Below are positions 54,319 through 63,715 of a stretch of 64,000 bases of DNA, one piece after another. The position numbers and the translations under genes were made by a program. Numbering within the stretch: the stretch's first letter is position 1; the number at the start of each line of letters is the position of its first letter. Below the pieces are notes generated by a model. That model ran no database searches. It was not told the origin of the DNA and saw only the letters and a list, made by a program, of their open reading frames with translations. This DNA is from Paracoccaceae bacterium. GTDB lineage: Bacteria > Pseudomonadota > Alphaproteobacteria > Rhodobacterales > Rhodobacteraceae. The stretch is from the NCBI GenBank assembly GCA_029244725.1, contig JAQWQJ010000077.1, positions 62,001-126,000 of the forward strand, in the 5' to 3' direction.

Positions 54319-55083
54319 CTATTTGCTGTGATGATCGAAACGCTGGCGCGCAATTGCTTCGTTTTTCTGTTCGCTCTTTTGAGCACGCAGAGCGCCCTCG
54401 ACAAAGTTAAGATGGCTTTCAATAGCGGCACGCGCGCCTTTGGCATCTCGTTTTTGGAGGGCTGCGTTGATCGCTTTGTGTTGTTCAAGGATCATGCCAC
54501 GGTTCAAACGCTGCTTAAACATGATCTCGCGGTTATAAAACACACCTTCGCGTAGTAGCTTAAGCATAGAACGCATCATGTGCAGCATCACGACGTTGTG
54601 GCTGGCGTCAACGATCGCGAGGTGAAACTCGACATCCAGCTCTGCCTCTTCCTCGGGGTTTCGTTTGAGGTGCGCTTCCTCCATTTTATCGAATACAGTC
54701 TGTACGACTTTGAGATCGGTTTCCGTGCCACTTTTCGCGGCGCGCTCGGCGGCCATGCCCTCAAGGTCGCGTCGAAAGGTGATGTAGTCGAAAACGGCTT
54801 CGTCATGGGTGGCGAACAAACGCACTAGGGATTCCGAGAACGCCGACCCAAGAACATCGGCAACAAATATGCCTGAATTTGCTTTGCTGGTCAGAAGGTT
54901 TCGTTCTTGTAGTTCGGATACTGCGTCACGCAGGGAAGGGCGGCTAACACCCAAACGCTCGGCCAGTTCGCGTTCCGAAGGCAAGCGCTCGCCCGGTCTT
55001 AGGATGCCGCGCAGGATCAAAAGCTCGATTTGGCGAACAACTGAGGACGATAATTTCTCAGGTTGGACTTTCTGAAATGGCAT
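54319..55083 (-). CDS. FadR/GntR-family regulator with FCD domain
   Basis: 254 residues. N-terminal winged helix (SSVVRQIELLILRGILRPGERLPSERELAERLGVSRPSLRDAVSEL) and a C-terminal helical FCD ligand domain (about 95-220) with likely metal ligands in DVEFHLAIVDAS and AINAAL-type helices. Resembles PdhR/LldR/GlcC regulators that sense small carboxylates. No catabolic gene is adjacent, so the target is not visible. Confidence 0.88.
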   Translation of the reverse strand: MPFQKVQPEKLSSSVVRQIELLILRGILRPGERLPSERELAERLGVSRPSLRDAVSELQERNLLTSKANSGIFVADVLGSAFSESLVRLFATHDEAVFDYITFRRDLEGMAAERAAKSGTETDLKVVQTVFDKMEEAHLKRNPEEEAELDVEFHLAIVDASHNVVMLHMMRSMLKLLREGVFYNREIMFKQRLNRGMILEQHKAINAALQKRDAKGARAAIESHLNFVEGALRAQKSEQKNEAIARQRFDHHSK

Positions 55084-55195
55084 TCAAAGGCTTTCACTAA
55101 TTGGTTAAATTATATGACCACGATTCCTTCATCGCTGCCAGACAGAAAAAGCTGCCCGTACTGGCAGCCAATCAAAATTGTGGATTTAGAACAGG

Positions 55196-55579
55196 TTAGA
55201 CGCCTTGCTTTTCTGCATCATCCGTTATGTGCAGCCAAGGCAGAGCCTCGTTATAATGCCAATGGGTAGTAGGCTGAAGCGGTGTCGGATCGTCCAAAAG
55301 CGCGGCGTAAAAGTGGATTTCCCCAGGAATGTCTGTTGTTCGATAAAAAATCGGACTGCCGCAACTTGGGCAGAAGCTGCGGGTGACGGATGGACTTGAT
55401 TGATACTCTTTGATCTCGCCCTCTATCGAATACCTATCATCGGGATGACCAATAAAGGTGGTCACTGGGCTTGCTGTGGCGCGGCGACAGCTATCACAAT
55501 GGCAGTGCCCAACCCAATTGGTGGGTCCTTCAAGCGCGAAACGGACAGATTTGCAGAGGCAATGGCCAAAAACTGACAT
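55196..55579 (-). CDS. GFA family (CENP-V/GFA domain) protein
   Basis: 127 residues. Zinc cysteines in CLCKSVRF (about 7-14), CHCDSCRRAT (about 26-35) and FCPSCGSP (about 69-76). Distinct from the GFA gene at 8804 (different loops, acidic C-terminus DDAEKQGV). Its ATG overlaps the stop of the upstream GNAT gene by one base, so the two are cotranscribed. Confidence 0.86.
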   Translation of the reverse strand: MSVFGHCLCKSVRFALEGPTNWVGHCHCDSCRRATASPVTTFIGHPDDRYSIEGEIKEYQSSPSVTRSFCPSCGSPIFYRTTDIPGEIHFYAALLDDPTPLQPTTHWHYNEALPWLHITDDAEKQGV

Positions 55580-56031
55580 CAGAGCAGCTTTTCAAGAAAG
55601 ATAGACGAGTCGTTGTCCGAATACTCACCAAACGGACCTCGTTCGATAAAACCGTGGCGGCTATAAAGACGTTGCGCCTCGTGCAGCAAATCACCTGTTT
55701 CCAGTCGTAGGACAGACAGCCCGTTTTTGCGTGCCACGTCGATGATTGTCTTTAGGATTTCATCAGCCAAACCACGGCCGCGAAATTGGCGGTGCGTGTA
55801 CATGGACTTTACTTCGCCGTAGTCCGACATGAGCTTTAAAGCACCAGAACCCGCAGCGTCACCATCAACGCGCGCTATAAACAGGCGGATGTTATCGGCA
55901 GCCAGTTCATCAAGAGACAGAAAATGGTTTTCCTCGGGCGAGAACAGCGCCTGCATAAGCGTATGGCTTTCGCGCAGCAGCGTTTCGACATCGGGGGTCT
56001 GAGGTTTTTCGAGTTTTATCGAAACCGTCAT
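55579..56031 (-). CDS. GNAT family N-acetyltransferase
   Basis: 150 residues from ATG 56031 with AGGAG five bases upstream. The acetyl-CoA motif is MYTHRQFRGRGLADEILKTII, followed by LRLETGDLLHEAQRLYSRHGF. Similar to YsnE/PanM-like GNATs acting on small amines. Divergent from smc with 189 bases between. The open frame runs further upstream without conserved content. Confidence 0.86.
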   Translation of the reverse strand: MTVSIKLEKPQTPDVETLLRESHTLMQALFSPEENHFLSLDELAADNIRLFIARVDGDAAGSGALKLMSDYGEVKSMYTHRQFRGRGLADEILKTIIDVARKNGLSVLRLETGDLLHEAQRLYSRHGFIERGPFGEYSDNDSSIFLEKLL

Positions 56032-56220
56032 GAAAACTCCTGATCCATGGTCCATCGAGCGTACGGGATTATCGGCGTTGGTCAAGTTGGATTTCAAAGC
56101 AGATAATTCAATATATTGTGGATAAGTCGACGAATTCGTCCACATCATGGGTGCGAACTGTTGACAGGTGGATGTTTTGTCTCGCACGCTGACTGAACCC
56201 TGAATCAGCCGAGGCATAGA

Positions 56221-59200
56221 TTGCGCTTCAATAAGCTTAGATTGACTGGCTTTAAAAGCTTTGTGGACCCGACGGATTTGATAATCGCCGACGGGTTAAC
56301 GGGTGTGGTTGGTCCTAACGGGTGTGGCAAGTCCAATTTGCTAGAGGCCTTGCGTTGGGTCATGGGCGAAAATCGACCTACAGCCATGCGGGGCGGCGGA
56401 ATGGAGGACGTCATCTTTGCTGGTGCGGCCACACGTCCGGCAAGGAATTTCGCTGAGGTTTGTTTGACGCTAGACAACTCGGAACGGTTGGCGCCTTCGG
56501 GGTTTAACGAAAGCGATGTGCTTGAGGTTGTGCGCCGCATTACGCGGGACGTGGGCAGCGCCTACAAGACGAACAGCAAAGACGTTCGCGCGCGTGACGT
56601 TCAGATGCTGTTTGCCGATGCTTCGACGGGCGCGCATTCGCCTGCGCTTGTCCGGCAGGGGCAGATTTCAGAACTTATCAACGCTAAACCCAAGAACCGC
56701 CGGCGTGTTCTGGAAGAAGCGGCTGGCATTTCGGGTCTGTATCAACGGCGCCATGAGGCGGAGTTGAAGCTACGAGGGGCCGAGGGCAACCTGACCCGCG
56801 TTGACGACGTGATCGAACAACTGGCCAATCAGTTGGGGCAATTGGCACGCCAAGCAAGACAAGCGGCCCGCTATCGGGCAATCGGTGAAGAGTTGCGTCG
56901 TGCTGAGGGCGTTTTGCTTTTCCGTCGATGGAAAGAAGCTGACGAGACCCGTTTATCGGCTGAGGGCGATTTGCGTGGTCGAATGACTGGCGCGTCTCAG
57001 GCTGAAAGTGCAGCGCGTGAGGCTGCAAAGGCGCGACAAAAGGCGGAAGACTCAGTGCCTCCGCTGCGGGAAGAAGAAGCGATTGCGGCTGCTGTATTGC
57101 AACGCTTACAAGTGCAGCGGGATACGTTACAGGATCAAGAAACCCAAGCGGTTCAGAAGATCGAACAGTTGCGCGGCCGGATAGAGCAATTGGTGTTAGA
57201 TATCGACCGAGAGGCGGGTTTGAACCGCGACGCGGGCGAGACGATTGAGCGGCTGGAGTGGGAAGCGCGTGAGATCGCCAAAGCTTCGCAGGGGCACGGA
57301 GATAAACTGATTGAGGCGTCTGAGGCGGCAAGCGACGCGGCATCAGTCTTGCAACAACGCGAGCAGGATCTTTCAACGCTGACAGAAGACGTAGCGCGAT
57401 TGTCTGCGCGGCATCATTCGGCGCAGCGTTTGCTGACCGACAGTCAGAAAACCATGGATAAAAGCAACGCCGAAGCGCAGCGCGCTCGGGATGCAGTGTC
57501 GTCGGCCAAGTCTGCGTTGACTAAGGCCGAAACTGATTTCGAAGCGGCGCAAAAGGCCGAAGCGGTTGCTGTCGACACGGCCGAAAACGCAGACGAAACC
57601 TTGGCAGAAACCGAAGTCGCGCGGGCCGAGACCCAGTCGCGCGAAGTTGAGGCAAGGGCTGAACGCTCTGAGGCTGAGGGTGAGGTAAATGCGCTGTCGG
57701 CTGAAACGACCGCTTTGGCGCGCCTTGTTCAGCGGGACACGGCTGAGGGCGGACAAGTTCTCGATCGGCTTCAGGTTCAGCAGGGGTTTGAGAAAGCACT
57801 TGGCGCCGCGATGGCCGACGATCTTCGTGCCCCTGAGGTTGAAGGAGATGGTCCATCGGGTTGGGTGGTTATGCCCGCCTATGACAGCGACCAAGCGTTG
57901 CCATCAGGGATAACGTCGTTGGTCAATCATGTGTCTGTGCCTGATGTGTTGGTGCGGCGAATGTCTCAGATCGGTTTGGTTGATTCCGAAGAGGGTCCAG
58001 CCCTGCAACATCTGCTAAAACCCGGCCAACGATTGGTTAGTCCCGAGGGTGATCTTTGGCGATGGGACGGTTATCGTGCATGGGCCGAGGATGCGCCTTC
58101 GGCTGCTGCGTTAAGGTTGCAGCAGCTCAACCGCTTAGAAGAGCTAAAGCAAGAGCTGTCGCGCGCCAGTGCGCGGGCGGACGGCGCAATGCAAGCCCAT
58201 GAAGTACTAAGTCAACGCCTGAAGGATTTGACCGAGGCCGATCAAGCAGCGCGCAATGCCCGTCGTAATGCTGATCGTTTGATGGCCGACGCAGGCCGTG
58301 CGCTTAGTCGCGCCGAGGCTGATCGCAATCTGGCTGAGGGAAAGCTTGAAAGCCTTGATCTGGCTGTTAAGCGCCACGAAGAGGCTGCCATGGAAGCGCG
58401 GGCCAATCTCAATGAGGCCCAGAGATCGCTGGATGGACTGGAAGACCTCGCGACTGCCCGTGGGCGTGTCGAAGATGTGAAGATGACGGTTGAAGCCGCA
58501 CGAATGGCGATGATGAGCCGCCGTTCCGCCCATGACGAATTCCGACGCGAGGGCGAAGCGCGGATAAAGCGTCAGCAAGAAATCACCAAAGAAGTCAGCG
58601 GTTGGAAACACAGGTTGGAAACGGCCAAGACCCGCAATGCTGATTTGATTGAGCGCAAAGACACTTCAGAACTTGAACTGAAAGATGCCACGGCCGCACC
58701 GGATGAAATAGCGGCAAAACGCGACGAGCTTAGTACAGCGATTTCACAAGCAGAGAACCGCAAAGCTACAGCCTCAGATAATTTGGTGGCGGGCGAAGCG
58801 ACTTTGAGCACGGCTAAAGATCAGGAACGGTTGGCCGAGCGAGCAGCCTCGGAGGCGAGAGAGGGTCGCGCGCGTGCCGAAGCCCGTGCGGATGCTGCAC
58901 GCGAGACCGTCGCCTATGCAGCCGAGCGTATTTTGGAAGATCAAGAAACTACGCCAGAGGGCTTGCTTGAACAACTTGGCGGTAATCCTGACGAAATGGG
59001 TGGCGCTGAACAGGTTGAGGGCGACGTGAACCGCCTTCGCCGTCAGCGGGATGCCTTGGGCGCGGTGAACCTACGAGCGGAAGAAGACGCTAAAGAAGTG
59101 CAGGAAGAGCACGACACATTGGTATCCGAAAAAACGGATTTGGAAGAGGCAATCAAAGAGCTTCGGCGCGGTATTAACAACCTAAACTCCGAAGGGCGCG

Positions 59201-59676
59201 AGCGGCTTTTGACGGCGTTTGAGCAGGTGAACAGCAACTTCGCGTTGCTATTTACACATCTGTTCGGCGGCGGTGAGGCAAATCTAGTCCTTGTTGAAAG
59301 CGACGATCCGCTTGAGGCTGGACTTGAGATTATGTGCCAACCACCGGGTAAGAAACTTTCGACGCTTTCATTGCTGTCGGGTGGAGAGCAAACTTTGACG
59401 GCGATGGCGCTGATATTCGCTGTATTCTTAGCCAATCCTGCCCCGATTTGTGTGCTGGATGAGGTTGACGCACCCCTTGATGATGCGAACGTTACGCGGT
59501 TCTGCGATCTATTGGATGAGATGGTGCGCAGAACGGATACCCGTTTCCTAATCATTACACACCATGCAGTGACTATGGCGCGGATGGACCGTTTGTTTGG
59601 CGTGACGATGCAAGAGCAAGGCGTCAGTCAACTGGTCTCAGTTGATCTGAAAAAGGCCTCGCAGATGGTCGCTTAG
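56221..59676 (+). CDS. smc: Chromosome segregation protein SMC
   Basis: 1151 residues from TTG 56221; the family's opening RFNKLRLTGFKSFVDP supports that start. Walker A GPNGCGKSN (about 32-40), long coiled coils, hinge about 510-610, then the signature LSGGEQTLTAMA and Walker B CVLDEVDAPLDD near the end. It condenses and resolves sister chromosomes with ScpA/ScpB, which are not here. Single gene by context. Confidence 0.96.
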   Translation: MRFNKLRLTGFKSFVDPTDLIIADGLTGVVGPNGCGKSNLLEALRWVMGENRPTAMRGGGMEDVIFAGAATRPARNFAEVCLTLDNSERLAPSGFNESDVLEVVRRITRDVGSAYKTNSKDVRARDVQMLFADASTGAHSPALVRQGQISELINAKPKNRRRVLEEAAGISGLYQRRHEAELKLRGAEGNLTRVDDVIEQLANQLGQLARQARQAARYRAIGEELRRAEGVLLFRRWKEADETRLSAEGDLRGRMTGASQAESAAREAAKARQKAEDSVPPLREEEAIAAAVLQRLQVQRDTLQDQETQAVQKIEQLRGRIEQLVLDIDREAGLNRDAGETIERLEWEAREIAKASQGHGDKLIEASEAASDAASVLQQREQDLSTLTEDVARLSARHHSAQRLLTDSQKTMDKSNAEAQRARDAVSSAKSALTKAETDFEAAQKAEAVAVDTAENADETLAETEVARAETQSREVEARAERSEAEGEVNALSAETTALARLVQRDTAEGGQVLDRLQVQQGFEKALGAAMADDLRAPEVEGDGPSGWVVMPAYDSDQALPSGITSLVNHVSVPDVLVRRMSQIGLVDSEEGPALQHLLKPGQRLVSPEGDLWRWDGYRAWAEDAPSAAALRLQQLNRLEELKQELSRASARADGAMQAHEVLSQRLKDLTEADQAARNARRNADRLMADAGRALSRAEADRNLAEGKLESLDLAVKRHEEAAMEARANLNEAQRSLDGLEDLATARGRVEDVKMTVEAARMAMMSRRSAHDEFRREGEARIKRQQEITKEVSGWKHRLETAKTRNADLIERKDTSELELKDATAAPDEIAAKRDELSTAISQAENRKATASDNLVAGEATLSTAKDQERLAERAASEAREGRARAEARADAARETVAYAAERILEDQETTPEGLLEQLGGNPDEMGGAEQVEGDVNRLRRQRDALGAVNLRAEEDAKEVQEEHDTLVSEKTDLEEAIKELRRGINNLNSEGRERLLTAFEQVNSNFALLFTHLFGGGEANLVLVESDDPLEAGLEIMCQPPGKKLSTLSLLSGGEQTLTAMALIFAVFLANPAPICVLDEVDAPLDDANVTRFCDLLDEMVRRTDTRFLIITHHAVTMARMDRLFGVTMQEQGVSQLVSVDLKKASQMVA

Positions 59677-59708
59677 CGGCAACACAAACGTGTTGCAGGC
59701 ATTCGCGG

Positions 59709-60884
59709 CTATAGCTGGTTTACAAGCTCCATGGTCGGCCATGCATCTGCGGGAAGTCCAAGGCGCAGTTGCTCGGATTGAACTGCTCTGCGCGTGTTTG
59801 CGCCCAATATCCCGTCGACCTTACCAACGTAATATCCGAGGTTTTTCAGCTTGGTTTGAAGGGTTTTCATAACAGCGTCATCCAATCCAGGATCAGGGTT
59901 GCCAGCATTAAAGACGGCTGCGCCTTCTAAACGCGTTGCGAAATAAGCGGCGGTGGCGACGTATACAAAGCTTTGGTTCCATTCAAAGTATACGTTGAAA
60001 TTTGGGTAAGCGATGAAGGCGGGCCCCTTGCGTCCTTGGGGGATGATAATCGACGCTTGTGCTTTGGTGTTTTCCCATTCTCCCGATCGCGGGGTCGCGC
60101 CTAGTCTAGCCCATTGGTATACGCTCTTGGTCGTATCTCGTCCGGTCGTGGACCAATCGAAATTGGCGGGCAGGGTAATTTCCTGAATCCACGGCTCGTT
60201 TGGCTGCCAACCCAAGTGGCTGAGCATTTTCGCTGCGGACATTAACGCATCCGGCGCCGATGTCTTTAGGCTGACTTGGCCGTCTCCATCTGCATCAACC
60301 CCGTTTTCTAGGATGTCGCCCGGCAACATTTGAACCATTCCGATTTCACCAGCCCACGCGCCTGTGGTTGTGTCGGGGTCAAAATCGCCCTGACTGTAAA
60401 GCTCAAGAGCGGAAAATACCTGAGGTCGAAAAAGCTCTGGGCGGCGGCAATCATGCGCCAAGGTAACCAAAGCGTTCAGCGTGTTAAAATCCCCCTGAAA
60501 AGCGCCATAGTCGGTTTCGAATGCCCAGAATGCCAACAGAACGCCAGGCTCAATTCCAAAGTCTTGCTCTATTTGGGCAAAAACATTGCTGTATTTACCG
60601 CGGTTTTTTACGCCGTGATCAATGCGGTGCTGGGAAATAAGACGGCGCGAGAAATCAACGAACGGAATTTGGAATACACCTTGCGCGCGGTCAGCACGAA
60701 TGACTTTGGGGTCATGGGCAACTCCGTCGAGAAATGTCTCGATGGATCGGCGTGAGTGGCCAAGATCGGACGCTTCTTGTGCCAGTCCCGAAACAAAGGA
60801 GCTAAAATTTCCACCGCATTCGGCATGCGCAATTTGGGGAAGTGCCAAGCTGCCGAGTAACGCGATTTGTGCCAATACCTTCAT
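59709..60884 (-). CDS. Lytic murein transglycosylase, MltB type with PG-binding domain
   Basis: 391 residues from ATG 60884. Signal peptide MKVLAQIALLGSLALPQIAHA (about 21 residues). The SLT_2 catalytic domain has the acid Glu in FWAFETDYGAFQG (about 130-142) and IGMVQMLPGDIL. A C-terminal peptidoglycan-binding unit follows (LKNLGYYVGKVDGILGANTRRAV). It cleaves glycan strands in the periplasm. No lipobox, so soluble, unlike E. coli MltB. Confidence 0.92.
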   Translation of the reverse strand: MKVLAQIALLGSLALPQIAHAECGGNFSSFVSGLAQEASDLGHSRRSIETFLDGVAHDPKVIRADRAQGVFQIPFVDFSRRLISQHRIDHGVKNRGKYSNVFAQIEQDFGIEPGVLLAFWAFETDYGAFQGDFNTLNALVTLAHDCRRPELFRPQVFSALELYSQGDFDPDTTTGAWAGEIGMVQMLPGDILENGVDADGDGQVSLKTSAPDALMSAAKMLSHLGWQPNEPWIQEITLPANFDWSTTGRDTTKSVYQWARLGATPRSGEWENTKAQASIIIPQGRKGPAFIAYPNFNVYFEWNQSFVYVATAAYFATRLEGAAVFNAGNPDPGLDDAVMKTLQTKLKNLGYYVGKVDGILGANTRRAVQSEQLRLGLPADAWPTMELVNQL

Positions 60885-61059
60885 TTTAACATCCTTTTGA
60901 TGGGTGGAAGGTACCAGTAAGCCGATTGTGATCAATGGTTTCCCCTGGGTAATCGCCAAATTGAATGGTTTTGTTAAGGATTTGTTAGGGAAAAGATTAT
61001 CAATATGTATGCGTAACGAGATCGAATGTTCGATCACGATGTTTTTGGGTATCCAGTCG

Positions 61060-61428
61060 ATGAATGTTTTGATTGTTGAAAGTAACCCGAACCTTGGCCA
61101 AATTTGGAAAAATCACGTCGAGCGTATGGGGGTGCAAAAAGTAGCGCTAGCCAATGGACTGGAGAGCGCTATCCATGAACTTATGCGCTATACTTGGGAC
61201 GTAATTGTTCTGAACTTGGTTCTTGCTGATGGCGGGGCAATGGCGGTTTCTGATTACGCCAGTTTTCGTCAACCGGACGCAAATTTGCTTATCGTCAACT
61301 CATCCTCGTTCTTCTCGGACGGCTCTATCTTTAATCACTTTTCAAATGTGAGAGCATGTCTTCCAACCAGCGCCAAACCCGAAGATTTGGCCGCGATGGT
61401 AGCGCATTACGGTCAAGCAGAGGTTTGA
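61060..61428 (+). CDS. Degenerate receiver-domain protein
   Basis: 122 residues from ATG 61060; ATG 61039 is an alternative. CheY-like fold (NVLIVESNPNLGQIWKNHVERMG, DVIVLNLVLADGGAMAVSDY), but the phospho-acceptor Asp is Asn (VLNLVL), the acidic pair is reduced to ES and the C-terminal KP is absent. It is probably a pseudo-receiver working by protein contact. 111 bases ahead of the next hypothetical gene on the same strand. Confidence 0.72.
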   Translation: MNVLIVESNPNLGQIWKNHVERMGVQKVALANGLESAIHELMRYTWDVIVLNLVLADGGAMAVSDYASFRQPDANLLIVNSSSFFSDGSIFNHFSNVRACLPTSAKPEDLAAMVAHYGQAEV

Positions 61429-61539
61429 TTGCTGCAGGATTACAACAGTATGCAGCTGCAGAAATTTTCGGACCTGCACAAATTGTTCATTTTTCGTCAG
61501 CATAAAGCAGTCTTAGATCGAATGTCTTGGGGGACTGTG

Positions 61540-61893
61540 ATGACGACTTATCTGCCGAAGGAAATTCAGGACGGCCTGGATGCTGCGCGCGCACGTGATT
61601 TGGCCCGCAAATCGCGGTACCGGGTTTCAATGAATGAGCAAACTTATAAAATCTTGAAACTGACCGAAGGCGGGTTCTCGGTTGATGCCGAAGCTGCACC
61701 TCATCTACGTGGTTTGGTCGATATATTTGATGGCGCGCGTCAGTTATACCAATGCCTTATCGTCGCGTCGTCAGAAGAAAACGGGCAGATGATGTATGAG
61801 TACAAACGCAATACTGTGGCGGCTGACAAAGCCCCTTTAGACTTTTATCGCGAGCCGAACGCGCCCATCGCGCTATTGGGCGATGAGCGTTAA
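61540..61893 (+). CDS. Hypothetical protein, conserved in appearance
   Basis: 117 residues from ATG 61540. It opens TTYLPKEIQDGLDAARARDLARKSRYRV, continues with ILKLTEGGFSVDAEAAPHLRGLVDIFDG and ends in DFYREPNAPIALL. The basic start with a beta-rich middle resembles PilZ-like small domains, but the RxxxR/DxSxxG pattern is not clear. I do not recognise a named family. The frame is open back to 61429. Its stop is three bases from the convergent lyase gene. Confidence 0.68.
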   Translation: MTTYLPKEIQDGLDAARARDLARKSRYRVSMNEQTYKILKLTEGGFSVDAEAAPHLRGLVDIFDGARQLYQCLIVASSEENGQMMYEYKRNTVAADKAPLDFYREPNAPIALLGDER

Positions 61894-61896
61894 GAA

Positions 61897-63075
61897 CTAC
61901 TGCAAATCTGAAAATGCTGCTTGGATGCGTTGAACCGCGTCCTCGATGCGTGCATGTTGCGTGCCAAAGTTGAAGCGCATGAACGTTTCGCCGCCTGCAC
62001 CGAACGACTCACCCATGTTTGGTACAACTTTTGCTTGGCCAAGAAGGCGCTCGCGAATTTCTTTGCTGGTCATTCCAGTTCCCGAAAAATCCACCCAAGA
62101 TAAATAGGTCGCGCCGCACGTCATAGGGGCGACACCAGGGATGCTGGCCAATCCCGCTTCGAGCGTTTGACGGTTGCGATCCAGATAGGGAACCAATTCA
62201 TCAACCCAAGCAGCGCCTTCAGGCGAGTACGCTGCGGTTGTCATTGCGATGCCAAAACTGTTGGTGCTCAGATTTAAAGCCACGGATCGCGCCTGATATT
62301 TCGCGCGCAGTGTTTTGTCTGGGATAATCACATTGCCTGTGTGCGTGCCTGCAATGTTGAAGGTCTTGGACGGCGCCGTCAGCATGATCAGAATATCCTG
62401 ACAGTCCGGAGCAGCGAGCCGCATGGCGACGTGCTTTTGGCCCGGGTAAACTAGGTCATGGTGAATTTCGTCAGACACCAAAAGAAGATCATGCTTGCGG
62501 CAGAATGCGACCAACTGCTGTTGTTCTTCAATCGACCAAACGGTGCCGCCGGGATTATGCGGTGAGCAGAAGATCACCAGTTTTTCTGAACCATCCAGAA
62601 TGGAATCGTAGCCGTCGAAGTCCATTTTGTGACGCCCATTTTCAGTCACCAGAGGGCATTCAACAACCTTGCGACCTGCAGCCTTGGTGATGCGGGCAAA
62701 CGAGTGATAAACGGGTGTGAACAACACAACGCCGTCGCCCGGTTTGGTAAAGGCATCCAGCACCATGCCGACGCCATTGCCCAATCCCGTGGCGGTAAAA
62801 ATCGCGTTGGGATCAACGGACCAGCCATGACGGTTTTCCATCCACCAACAGATCGCGTCACGGTAATCTCTATCGGCTTTGATATCCGTATAGCCGTAAA
62901 CGCCGTGATCCAACATTTTGCGCACGGCATCTTGAATACATTCGGGCGATGGAAGGTCTGTATCTGCCACCCACATCGCCAATCCATCGTCGGCAGAGAC
63001 TCCGTAAAGGGGCGTCATGTCGTCCCATTTGTTCGAGTTTGTGCCTCGTCGCTCGATTGGTGTGTCAAAATTCAT
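61897..63075 (-). CDS. PatB/MalY-family PLP-dependent C-S lyase
   Basis: 392 residues, fold-type I aminotransferase class. WVADTDLPSPECIQDAV near the start, GLGNGVGMVLDAF, FCSPHNPGGTVW, SDEIHHDL and the PLP lysine in APSKTFNIAG mark the MalY/PatB branch, which cleaves cystathionine and other cysteine S-conjugates to pyruvate, ammonia and a thiol. Divergent from def across 96 bases. Confidence 0.9.
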   Translation of the reverse strand: MNFDTPIERRGTNSNKWDDMTPLYGVSADDGLAMWVADTDLPSPECIQDAVRKMLDHGVYGYTDIKADRDYRDAICWWMENRHGWSVDPNAIFTATGLGNGVGMVLDAFTKPGDGVVLFTPVYHSFARITKAAGRKVVECPLVTENGRHKMDFDGYDSILDGSEKLVIFCSPHNPGGTVWSIEEQQQLVAFCRKHDLLLVSDEIHHDLVYPGQKHVAMRLAAPDCQDILIMLTAPSKTFNIAGTHTGNVIIPDKTLRAKYQARSVALNLSTNSFGIAMTTAAYSPEGAAWVDELVPYLDRNRQTLEAGLASIPGVAPMTCGATYLSWVDFSGTGMTSKEIRERLLGQAKVVPNMGESFGAGGETFMRFNFGTQHARIEDAVQRIQAAFSDLQ

Positions 63076-63171
63076 GGGAGTCTCCGTGGTTTTCGAAATC
63101 GGACGCTACTGATTTCACGGGGAGGTTCAAGAGGCGTTGCGGTTTTGCGAGTGTTTGCATACATCAGGGGC

Positions 63172-63693
63172 ATGAAAAGAGCGATTTTAATCCATCCCGA
63201 TCCGCGCCTGAAAAAGGTGGCCACTGCTATTGTCGATGTTAGCGACGAGTTGCGCGTGTTAGCAGATGATATGCTGGAAACGATGTATGACGCGCCCGGT
63301 ATCGGGCTTGCGGCCCCTCAGATAGGGGTGCTTGAGCGTCTGGTCGTGCTGGATTGCACTGATCCAGAAAAAGAGCGTGCGCCCTTGGTGATGTTTAACC
63401 CCGAGGTAATCCTGTCGTCGGATGATGAAAATATTCACGATGAGGGATGCCTGTCCATTCCAGATCAATTTGCTGAGGTGACGCGTCCAGCAGAAGTTAA
63501 GGTCGGCTGGATCGACACCGACGGTAACCCGCAAGAACAAGAATTCGATGGGCTTTGGGCTACGTGCATTCAACACGAGATTGATCATTTGAATGGCAAA
63601 CTGTTCATTGATTATCTCAAGCCTCTTAAGCGCCAGATGATTACGCGCAAAATGCAAAAGCTAAAACGAGAGTTGGCGCGCGAAGGCGCGTGA
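63172..63693 (+). CDS. def: Peptide deformylase
   Basis: 173 residues from ATG 63172. All three metal-site motifs are intact: GIGLAAPQ (about 44-51), EGCLSIP (about 89-95) and HEIDHLNG (about 132-139). It removes the formyl group from nascent proteins. The open frame extends far upstream, antisense to the lyase gene, and is not coding there. A second def-like gene follows after 22 bases. Confidence 0.95.
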   Translation: MKRAILIHPDPRLKKVATAIVDVSDELRVLADDMLETMYDAPGIGLAAPQIGVLERLVVLDCTDPEKERAPLVMFNPEVILSSDDENIHDEGCLSIPDQFAEVTRPAEVKVGWIDTDGNPQEQEFDGLWATCIQHEIDHLNGKLFIDYLKPLKRQMITRKMQKLKRELAREGA

Positions 63694-63715
63694 AGCCAAT
63701 CTAAAAGGGAAAAGC

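Noticed and set aside
56684-57376. 230-codon frame opposite smc
   Set aside because: Shadow of the coiled-coil coding sequence, Pro/Arg-rich, no domain.
62629-63171. Upstream extension of def
   Set aside because: Antisense to the PatB/MalY gene; deformylase starts at ATG 63172.
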